NCBI RefSeq assembly: GCF_023516615.1
Contig: NZ_JAMGBF010000025.1
Span: 1-64,000, forward strand
Source: Streptomyces panaciradicis
Lineage (GTDB): Bacteria; Actinomycetota; Actinomycetes; Streptomycetales; Streptomycetaceae
Length of the DNA: 64,000 nt
Direction of reading: 5' to 3'
Made by a program: the position numbers and the translations under genes. This document shows positions 58,039 through 64,000 of the stretch, piece after piece (within the stretch, counting starts at the first letter, position 1; every line of letters begins with the position of its first letter). Under the pieces are notes generated by a model. It made no database searches, was not told the origin of the DNA, and was given only the letters and a program-made list of their open reading frames with translations.

Positions 58039-58185
58039 ATGGCACTGATCGCCGTGTTCATCCCGCTCCTCATGCTCGGCGTCGTGCTGGCACTGGGCCG
58101 CTACGAGGAGCTGCTGCTGCAAACGAAGAAGGCCGACCGGAACGAGAAGGCCCTTGCCGGCCCGCCGGGAACGGCGGGCACCTAG
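58039..58185 (+). CDS. small single-span membrane protein, 48 aa
   Basis: This 48-residue protein has one hydrophobic helix (ALIAVFIPLLMLGVVLALG) and a charged tail (RYEELLLQTKKADRNEKA). GGGAGAGAACGGCC precedes ATG 58039. It is too short for family assignment, but the codon pattern and ribosome site support it. It is divergent from the DUF2795-like gene. Confidence 0.65.
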   Translation: MALIAVFIPLLMLGVVLALGRYEELLLQTKKADRNEKALAGPPGTAGT

Positions 58186-58212
58186 GGCGTGTGTCGCCCT
58201 AGCGCCTGCGCG

Positions 58213-58863
58213 TCAGATCGTGGGGCCGTGACCGTCCGCCCGCCGCGGTATGCCCCGGGGCGGCCGGAGCGAGGGTATGAGGGCCGGTACGCGGGCGCGA
58301 TAGGCCTCGTACGACGGGCCGAACCGGTCCGCCATCAGGCCGTCCTCGATCCGGACCCGGCGCAGCACCCAGGGCACCGTGACGGCGAGGACGAGGACCC
58401 AGACCCCGAAGCCAGAGGCCGCCATGGCACCGGTGACCAGCCCGAGCATCCCCGTGTAGATGGGATGGCGGACGATCCGGTACGGGCCGTCGGTGCGCAG
58501 TTCGTGGTGCTCCCGGACCATCGGGATGCTCGCCCACATGGTGCCGAGGACCCACCGCGCCCACACCAGCCAGACGGTCGAGGCGACGGCCAGCGCGGCG
58601 CCCAGGAGTGCCAGCTCCGGCTGCCAGAACTCCAGGTGGTGCCGCCAGGACCCCGGGGTCCGCCGCACCACCAGCACCAGCACCCCGGCACCGGCGATCA
58701 GGGCCAGACGGCGCGGCAGGGTCCCGCGCAGGTCGCGGACCAGGTCCCGGACGCCGGAGCCTCTCCTCGCGCCGAAATACACCGCGCCGAGAAGCCACGC
58801 CGCGACGAACACGGCGGCGCAGACGGCGACGAGCACGGCGAGTGCGGAGCGAAGCGAATCCAT
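58213..58863 (-). CDS. isoprenylcysteine carboxyl methyltransferase-like membrane enzyme
   Basis: This 216-residue membrane protein of the ICMT/PEMT family has about five hydrophobic segments and the diagnostic SAM-binding C-terminal motif RTDGPYRIVRHPIYTGML, then RVRIEDGLMADRFGPSYEAYRARVP. Bacterial members methylate lipids or unknown acceptors, since protein prenylation is absent. It is downstream of the pyruvate oxidase gene on the same strand, with a strong hairpin between. Confidence 0.88.
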   Translation of the reverse strand: MDSLRSALAVLVAVCAAVFVAAWLLGAVYFGARRGSGVRDLVRDLRGTLPRRLALIAGAGVLVLVVRRTPGSWRHHLEFWQPELALLGAALAVASTVWLVWARWVLGTMWASIPMVREHHELRTDGPYRIVRHPIYTGMLGLVTGAMAASGFGVWVLVLAVTVPWVLRRVRIEDGLMADRFGPSYEAYRARVPALIPSLRPPRGIPRRADGHGPTI

Positions 58864-58925
58864 GCCTCAAGACTGCGGCGCGGGGCCCGCCGACCACCAC
58901 CACTCACGGGCTGAACCGCGCCCCA

Positions 58926-58957
58926 CCCGCGGGTGGAGCACACGCTCCACCCGCGGG
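58926..58957 (-). terminator. hairpin after the pyruvate oxidase-like gene
   Basis: CCCGCGGGTGGAGC (58926-58939) pairs perfectly with 58944-58957 around ACAC, a 14-bp stem. Confidence 0.8.
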
Positions 58958-58985
58958 CGGACACCGCCCGAGGCCCGACAGGCCC

Positions 58986-60779
58986 CTACTTCTTCTCGCG
59001 CCCCGGCAGGAACTCCTGCACCTTCGCCTTCAGCCCCTGCTTGATCATGGAGCCGCGGTCCGCGTCGCCCTTGAGGATGGAAGCGGCCGTGGCCTCCATC
59101 TGCTCCCAGGTGGCGTGCGGCGGGATCGGCGGGACCGCGGGGTCGGTGAGGAACTCGATCACCGCCGGGCCGTCCGCCTCCAGTCCGGCGCGCCAGCCGG
59201 CCTCGACGTCCTCGGGCTTCTCCACCCGCACACCGGTCAGCCCCAGGGAGCGGGCGAACGCGGCGTACTGCACGTCCGGGAGCTCCTGCGAGGGCAGGAA
59301 GGACGGGGCGCCCTCCATCGCCCGCATCTCCCAGGTGACCTGGTTGAGATCGCGGTTGTTGAAGACGGCGACGATCAGCCGCGGGTCCTCCCACGCATGG
59401 CGGTACTTGGCCGCCGTGATCATCTCCGCCAGGCCGTTCATCTGCATCGCGCCGTCCCCGACCAGCGCGATCGCGGGCCGGTCCGGGTGCGCGAACTTCG
59501 CGCCGATCGCGTACGGCACCCCGGGCCCCATGGTCGCCAGCGTGCCGGAGAGCGAGGAGCGCATGCCGGGCCGCATCGTCAGATGCCGGGCGTACCAGTT
59601 GGCCGCCGAGCCGGAGTCGGAGGTGATGATCGCGTTCTCCGGCAGCAGCGCGTCCAGCGCGTGGGTGACGTACTCCGGGTTGATCGGGTCCGCGGACTGC
59701 TGCGCCCGCCGCTCCATCACCTCGTGCCAGCGCTTCACGTTGTCGCACACCGTGTCGTACCACTCGGGCCCGCGGGCCGGGTCGATCATCGGGATGAGCC
59801 GTTCGAGGGTCGCCTTCGCGTCGCCGACCAGATTCACCTCGTACGGATAACGCATCCCCACCATGTGCGGGTCGATGTCGATCTGCACCCCGCGCGCCTT
59901 GCCGAACTCCGGCATGAACTGCGTGTAGGGGAAGGAGGATCCGATGGTCAGCAGGGTGTCGCAGTCCCGCATCAGCTCGTAGGAGGGGCGCGTGCCCAGC
60001 AGGCCGATCGAGCCGGTCACGTACGGCAGTTCGTCGCTCAGGACGTCCTTGCCCAGCAGTGCCTTGGCCACGCCGGCCTTCAGCAGCCCGGCGATCCGCT
60101 CGACCTCGGCGCGTGCTCCGGCCGCGCCCTGCCCCACCAGGATCGCCACCTTGTCACCGGAGTTGAGGATCTCCGCCGCGCGCTGCAGCGAGTCCTCCGA
60201 GGGCACGGCCGTCCAGGAGCTGCGGCCCAGGCTGGAGGGGACCATCTTGAACTCGTGCGTGGGCGGCGAGTAGTCGAGCTCCTGCACGTCGCCGGGAACG
60301 ATGATCGCGGTGGGGGAGCGGCGGGCGTAGGCGGTGCGGATGGCGCGGTCGATGACGTTCGGCAGCTGCTCGGGAACCGTCACCGTCTCGATGAAGTCCG
60401 AGGCGACGTCCTTGAACAGCGTGTGCAGGTCGACCTCCTGCTGGTACGAGCCGCCCATCGCCGTACGGTGGGTCTGGCCGACGATCGCCAGCACCGGCAC
60501 ATGGTCGAGCTTGGCGTCGTACAGGCCGTTGAGCAGATGGATCGCCCCCGGCCCGGACGTCGCCGCGCACACGCCGAGACGGCCGCTGAACTTGGCGTAG
60601 CCGACGGCCTCGAACGCGGACATCTCCTCGTGCCGGGACTGCACGAATCGTGGCTGGTTCTCCGCCCTGCCCCAGGCGGCGAGGAGCCCGTTGATGCCGT
60701 CGCCCGGATAGCCGAAGACGTGGTCCACCCCCCACTCACGGAGCCGCTGCAGGATGTGGTCGGAGACCTTGGTGCTCAT
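58986..60779 (-). CDS. poxB: thiamine-diphosphate enzyme, pyruvate oxidase/dehydrogenase (quinone) type
   Basis: This 597-residue ThDP enzyme has the PoxB/acetolactate synthase fold. Seen are the N-terminal VFGYPGDGINGLL, the ThDP-activating Glu in SRHEEMSAFEAVGYA, ATSGPGAIHLLNGLYDAK, the FAD/nucleotide domain (VGQGAAGAR), and the ThDP motif GDGAMQMNGLAEMITA ending VFNNRDL. The C-terminal tail (GLKAKVQEFLPGREKK) recalls the lipid-binding peptide of PoxB, supporting electron transfer to menaquinone. Acetate from pyruvate in stationary phase is the likely role. A GTTT-N14-GGGTGA element lies upstream. Confidence 0.88.
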   Translation of the reverse strand: MSTKVSDHILQRLREWGVDHVFGYPGDGINGLLAAWGRAENQPRFVQSRHEEMSAFEAVGYAKFSGRLGVCAATSGPGAIHLLNGLYDAKLDHVPVLAIVGQTHRTAMGGSYQQEVDLHTLFKDVASDFIETVTVPEQLPNVIDRAIRTAYARRSPTAIIVPGDVQELDYSPPTHEFKMVPSSLGRSSWTAVPSEDSLQRAAEILNSGDKVAILVGQGAAGARAEVERIAGLLKAGVAKALLGKDVLSDELPYVTGSIGLLGTRPSYELMRDCDTLLTIGSSFPYTQFMPEFGKARGVQIDIDPHMVGMRYPYEVNLVGDAKATLERLIPMIDPARGPEWYDTVCDNVKRWHEVMERRAQQSADPINPEYVTHALDALLPENAIITSDSGSAANWYARHLTMRPGMRSSLSGTLATMGPGVPYAIGAKFAHPDRPAIALVGDGAMQMNGLAEMITAAKYRHAWEDPRLIVAVFNNRDLNQVTWEMRAMEGAPSFLPSQELPDVQYAAFARSLGLTGVRVEKPEDVEAGWRAGLEADGPAVIEFLTDPAVPPIPPHATWEQMEATAASILKGDADRGSMIKQGLKAKVQEFLPGREKK

Positions 60780-60833
60780 GTGCGGACCTCCCGGGTCGTC
60801 GGACGAACGGGCGGCAGTCGCCTGCGGACCGGG

Positions 60834-60857
60834 TCACCCGGCGGCCCCGGGGAAAAC
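60834..60857 (-). promoter_or_regulatory. possible sigma-B-type promoter of poxB-like gene
   Basis: Minus-strand GTTT (60854-60857), 14 bases, GGGTGA (60834-60839). The -10 has one difference from GGGTAY. Nothing equally good is seen for the divergent sigma gene in the 253-base gap (60780-61032). Confidence 0.35.
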
Positions 60858-61032
60858 ATCGGCGTGTTTGCCGGGGCGGACCCGGGGCAGGCGCAGAGTC
60901 AGTGCTTCGGACAGGAGGCACGTCCGTGGGAGCGGCCCCTTGTGCCGCCCCGGCCGCGCCTGTCCCCTCGCGCGACCCCCTCCCACGGTGACCGTCCGTC
61001 CCCGAGCACCACCGAGGGAGTTGGGACGCACC

Positions 61033-61827
61033 ATGCCCACTCGACTGAGCACGAAGCACCACCCGCACGACGACGCCCCTGACACCGCCGACGCCTTCCG
61101 CCGGCTCGCGACGCTGCCCCCGGGCCCGCAGCGCGACGCACTGCGCGAACGGGTCGTCGAGGCCTGGCTGCCCATGGCCGACCGGCTCGCCGGCCGGTTC
61201 CGCAACCGCGGCGAGAGCTCCGAGGACCTGCGCCAGGTCGCGGCCCTCGGCCTGGTCAAGGCCGTCGACCGGTACGACCCCGAACTCGGCAACGCCTTCG
61301 AGAGCTACGCCGTGCCCACCATCACCGGTGAGATCAAGCGGCACTTCCGCGACCACATGTGGACCCTGCACGTCCCGCGCCGGGTCCAGGAGCTGCGCAA
61401 CCGGGTCCGGTTCGCCGCGCAGGACCTCACCCAGACCGTCTCGGGCCGCAGGCCCACCGTCGCCGAGATCGCCGAGCACGCCGACATGAGCGAGGAGGAC
61501 GTGCTGGCCGGCATGGAGGCCCTGGAGAGCTTCTCCGCCCTCTCCCTCGACGCCGAGCTTCCCGGCAGCGAGGACGGCTACTCCCTCGGCGACGCCCTCG
61601 GCTCGCTCGACCCCGCCCTCGACACGGTGGTGGACCGCGAGGCGGTCGCGCCCCGGCTGGCGGCGCTGCCCGAACGGGAGCGGGCCATCCTGTACATGCG
61701 CTTCTTCGGCGACATGACCCAGAGCCGGATCGCCGAGCAGCTGGGCATCTCGCAGATGCACGTCTCCCGGCTGATCAGCCGCTGCTGCAGCCGTGTGCGC
61801 GAACAGGTGCTGAACGAGGCGGTGTAG
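61033..61827 (+). CDS. sigK: RNA polymerase sigma factor, sigma-B/F/G family (SigK-like)
   Basis: This 264-residue group 3 sigma factor has region 2 (VEAWLPMADRLAGRF, EDLRQVAALGLVKAVDRYDPELGNAFESYAVPTITGEIKRHFRDHMW), region 3 (HVPRRVQELRNRVRFAAQDL, PTVAEIAEHADMSEEDV) and region 4 (LPERERAILYMRFFGDMTQSRIAEQLGISQMHVSRLISR). The GEIKRHFRDHMW segment is typical of the SigB/SigF family, which recognises GTTT-like and GGGTA elements. By synteny recalled from S. coelicolor it would be SigK. No anti-sigma gene is adjacent. Confidence 0.92.
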   Translation: MPTRLSTKHHPHDDAPDTADAFRRLATLPPGPQRDALRERVVEAWLPMADRLAGRFRNRGESSEDLRQVAALGLVKAVDRYDPELGNAFESYAVPTITGEIKRHFRDHMWTLHVPRRVQELRNRVRFAAQDLTQTVSGRRPTVAEIAEHADMSEEDVLAGMEALESFSALSLDAELPGSEDGYSLGDALGSLDPALDTVVDREAVAPRLAALPERERAILYMRFFGDMTQSRIAEQLGISQMHVSRLISRCCSRVREQVLNEAV

Positions 61828-61853
61828 CGCCGCGCGGAGCGCTTCCAGCGCAT

Positions 61854-61891
61854 CCGGGCCGCCCGGAGGCCACCGCCTCCGGGCGGCCCGG
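61854..61891 (+). terminator. strong hairpin after the sigma gene
   Basis: A 17-bp perfect stem (61854-61870 with 61875-61891) closes over a CACC loop, 26 bases after the stop. Confidence 0.85.
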
Positions 61892-62040
61892 GCGTCTCCC
61901 GGTCCGTGTCACCCGCTCGGCCCAGTGCGTGACGCGAATGGTGCCCGGCCGCGCGCGGGGCGGCGGGGTGAGGGCTGTGATGGGGACGAGGCACGCCCTG
62001 CGTGACCCGTCCGCAGACGCCGCTCGAAGGAGCCCACCTC

Positions 62041-62988
62041 ATGCGCCGCACCGCCCGTGTCCTGTCCGCCGCGGCCCTTGCGGGTGCCGCGGTCGGCCTC
62101 CCCGCCGCGGCCGCCTTCGCGGACCCGGCCTCGGAGGTCAGCCCCGGCACCGCGTCGCCCGGCGGCAGCGTCACCGTCTCGGTCTCCTGCGAATCCACCG
62201 GTGGCCCGGCGCCCGCCACCATCGACGCCACCTCGCAGGCCTTCGACGAGGGCACGGTCAAGCTGCAACGCGTCGCCGGCGACGCGCAGCAGGCCTCCGG
62301 GGTCACCTACCGAGGCACCGCCCGCATCGCCCCCGCGACCGACCTGGAGGACGGCGGCCCGGCCACCGGCGGCCCGGCCACCGTGGGCCCGGACCCCGCG
62401 GCCCCGGACGCGGCCAGGCCGCAGGACACGGCGATCCCGGATGCGACGGTCCCGGACGCGTCGGGTCCGGACGCGGCCGGCCCTGACGCCGTGGGCCCGG
62501 ACACGGTGCCCACGGACGCGGCGGCAGCGGACGCGCTGGGCCCGGACACCGTGCCCACGGACGCCGCGGGCTCCGGCGACGTAACCCCGGACCCGGCGGC
62601 ACCGGATGCCGCGGTTCCGGACGGTACCGCCCCGGACGGAACAGCCCCGGACGCGGTGGGTCCGGGCGCGGTGCCCCCGGGCTCGGTGACCGCGGACTCG
62701 GCGTGGACCGTGAACGGCACCTGCCCGGCCCCGCCCGGCGGGCGGGGTGCCGCCTGGAGCGCCACGTTCAAGGTCGACCTCGGCGCCGGCGGCACCCGTC
62801 GCTGCGCCGAGAAACAGCGCACCGACGGCTGCGGTACGGCCCCGGTCCAGCGCGGCGTCCGGGCCGGCGAGGGCGGCACCTTCACCGACTCCGTGCCCGC
62901 CCTGGTCGCGGGCGGCGTCCTCATCGCGGGCGCGCTGGGCGCCGCCGCCCACCGGCTGCGCCACCGCGACTCCGGCACCGGCGGCTGA
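62041..62988 (+). CDS. secreted Pro/Asp/Ala-rich protein with C-terminal membrane anchor
   Basis: This 315-residue protein has a signal peptide (MRRTARVLSAAALAGAAVGLPAAAAFA, cleavage likely before D) and an N-terminal beta-rich part of about 75 residues. A low-complexity region follows (residues about 100-220) of PDA, GPD and VPTDAA units. After it comes a small Cys-containing part (NGTCPAP, RRCAEKQRTDGCG), a hydrophobic helix (VPALVAGGVLIAGALGAAA) and a short basic end. It is probably displayed on the cell surface. AAGGAG precedes ATG 62041. No enzymatic domain is seen. Confidence 0.85.
   Translation: MRRTARVLSAAALAGAAVGLPAAAAFADPASEVSPGTASPGGSVTVSVSCESTGGPAPATIDATSQAFDEGTVKLQRVAGDAQQASGVTYRGTARIAPATDLEDGGPATGGPATVGPDPAAPDAARPQDTAIPDATVPDASGPDAAGPDAVGPDTVPTDAAAADALGPDTVPTDAAGSGDVTPDPAAPDAAVPDGTAPDGTAPDAVGPGAVPPGSVTADSAWTVNGTCPAPPGGRGAAWSATFKVDLGAGGTRRCAEKQRTDGCGTAPVQRGVRAGEGGTFTDSVPALVAGGVLIAGALGAAAHRLRHRDSGTGG
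62340..62690 (+). repeat. degenerate coding repeats, PD-A/P-rich linker
   Basis: GCSGACGCC/CCGGAC-type units of 9-12 bases encode stretches such as PDGTAPDGTAPDAVGPG and a near-duplicate LGPDTVPTDAA after VGPDTVPTDAA. The length probably varies between strains. Confidence 0.75.
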
Positions 62989-63157
62989 CCGGAGGATCGC
63001 CGCGTGTGACCGCCACGACCCGGGGGACCCCCATGAGGCGACGGCTCACGGGGTACTCAGAGCCCAGGGACCCGGCCCGCGCCGCACGGACGGGGGAGCC
63101 GGACGGCACCATCGTCCCGGGGGCCCGGCGCAGCAAGCAGCCACGACGGAGGTAGGG

Positions 63158-64000
63158 ATGCCGCGGACGGACCCGGAAGGCCACGGCCCCGTCCGTTTCG
63201 GACCGCCGCTCCCCGAGGACGGCCTGCCTGTCCTGCCCGAACTGACCGCCGTCCTCGCCGCTGCCGCCGCCCGGGCCGACGCCGAACCGGTCGGCGGCGG
63301 CCCCGCCCTGCTGCGAGCCGCCTGCGACTACTGGGAACGGCGCGGTCTCGCCACCGGAGCCGAACGGGTCGCCGCCGGACCGGGCGCCCCCGCGCTGCTG
63401 CTCGCGCTGACCGCCGCGCTCGGCGGCGACGTCCTGGTGCCCCGGCCGTGCGCGGCCTGGTGGGCGCCGTACGCCCGCCTGCTGCGAAGACCCGTCTTCC
63501 ACGTCGCGACGCCGGCCGAGTGCGGCGGCGTCCCGGACCCGTACGCCCTCCTGGAGACCGTCCGGCGCGTGCGCGCGGAGGGAGGTGACCCGCGGCTGCT
63601 CGTGCTGTCCGTCGCCGACGACCCCACCGCCACCGTGGCCCCGCCCGAGGCGCTGCACGCGTGCGTGGAGGCCGCCGCGGGCGAGGGCCTGCACCTGGTC
63701 AGCGACGAGACCTGGCGCGACACCCTGCACGCCCCGCGGGACACCGTGCAGCTCAGCCCGGCCGAGATGCTGCCCGACCGGGTCACGGTCGTCACCGACC
63801 TGGCCGGCGCGCTGCTGCCGCCGGGCTGGCCCGCCGCGGTGGCCCGCTTCCCGGCGGGCGACGCCGGAACCGGCCTCCACGCGCGCGTGCTCGACATCCT
63901 CACCGCCCTCGGGGCCCGGATCGCGGGCCCCGTCGCCGCACCCGCCGCCTACGCGCTGGGCGAGCCGCTGCCCGTCACCGCGCGCGTGGCCGCCGCCGTA
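63158..64000 (+). CDS. fold-type-I aminotransferase-like protein, incomplete at window end
   Basis: The first 281 codons are visible from ATG 63158, with GGAGGTAGGG before it. The order of elements follows class I/II aminotransferases: GAERVAAGPGAPALLLAL (cofactor phosphate cup), VLVPRPCAAWWAPY, DDPTATV in place of the NPTG turn, and SDETWRDTLH in place of the D-E-x-Y aspartate segment. Where the PLP-binding Lys should occur the chain reads VTDLAGALLPPGW, without lysine. It may be a non-catalytic relative. The C-terminal part is outside the window. Confidence 0.75.
   Translation, partial: MPRTDPEGHGPVRFGPPLPEDGLPVLPELTAVLAAAAARADAEPVGGGPALLRAACDYWERRGLATGAERVAAGPGAPALLLALTAALGGDVLVPRPCAAWWAPYARLLRRPVFHVATPAECGGVPDPYALLETVRRVRAEGGDPRLLVLSVADDPTATVAPPEALHACVEAAAGEGLHLVSDETWRDTLHAPRDTVQLSPAEMLPDRVTVVTDLAGALLPPGWPAAVARFPAGDAGTGLHARVLDILTALGARIAGPVAAPAAYALGEPLPVTARVAAAV

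Noticed and set aside
63033..63155. 40-codon frame starting MRRRLTGYSEP just before the aminotransferase-like gene
   Set aside because: It has a poor start context and an arginine/proline-rich product with no recognisable pattern. It may only be leader sequence.
1..64000. tRNA, rRNA, CRISPR arrays, insertion sequences, attachment sites
   Set aside because: No cloverleaf-like tRNA pattern, regularly spaced repeats, transposase or integrase reading frame was seen on either strand.

Overview
The window is a stretch of chromosome from a high-GC actinobacterium, almost certainly a Streptomyces. The reasons are the very high G+C with strong third-position GC bias, GTG starts and GTGA/ATGA gene overlaps, in-frame TTA codons in only two genes, the ethylmalonyl-CoA pathway operon, and a complete gas-vesicle operon in the order gvpO-A-F-G-Y-Z-J-L-S-K. 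From memory, gene order resembles the S. coelicolor region around SCO6461-SCO6521; this was not checked by search. I see no rRNA, tRNA, CRISPR array, insertion sequence, integrase or phage module.

Layout, left part. Positions 1-1132 carry an incomplete MFS exporter and an ArsR-type metal sensor. Positions 1292-3267 carry an Ada/AlkA fusion and an Ogt-type alkyltransferase (alkylation repair). Positions 3281-6113 gather a sirtuin, a Nudix hydrolase and an ADP-ribosylglycohydrolase, all on the minus strand, which suggests NAD/ADP-ribose turnover. Glycerate kinase follows, then pssA/psd (phosphatidylethanolamine synthesis). Positions 9208-15299 hold ccr-ecm-mcl-mch-mcd, a minus-strand operon for the ethylmalonyl-CoA pathway. 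It is preceded by a TetR regulator and a tandem-duplicated 3-hydroxybutyryl-CoA dehydrogenase that can feed it.

Middle part. Positions 18887-29683 are mixed housekeeping and regulation: a HEAT protein, RidA, a secreted tripeptidyl-aminopeptidase-like protease, a radical SAM protein with a LexA-like box, an SRPBCC protein, an MFS transporter fused to carboxypeptidase-regulatory repeats, and a PAS-GAF-PP2C-HATPase partner-switching phosphatase with a TTA codon. Positions 29809-35415 are a peptidase operon (M55, M20, S9, S66) and a GNAT acetyltransferase.

Right part. Positions 37998-64000 look like a stress and dormancy neighbourhood. They hold a holin-like membrane protein, an SDR, an F420-dependent oxidoreductase, an NDH-2/transketolase/LigD-polymerase operon running into the ten-gene gas-vesicle operon, and an ABC-F protein. 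Beyond these come a CBS/membrane/DJ-1 operon, a DUF2795-like protein, a pyruvate oxidase-like enzyme and a sigma-B-family sigma factor (SigK-like). Several of these genes are preceded by GNNT-N15-GGGTAC elements of the sigma-B promoter type, some built on a GGGTACCC palindrome that can be read both ways. This suggests a locally concentrated sigma-B-family regulon. The window ends inside a fold-type-I aminotransferase-like gene that seems to lack the PLP lysine.
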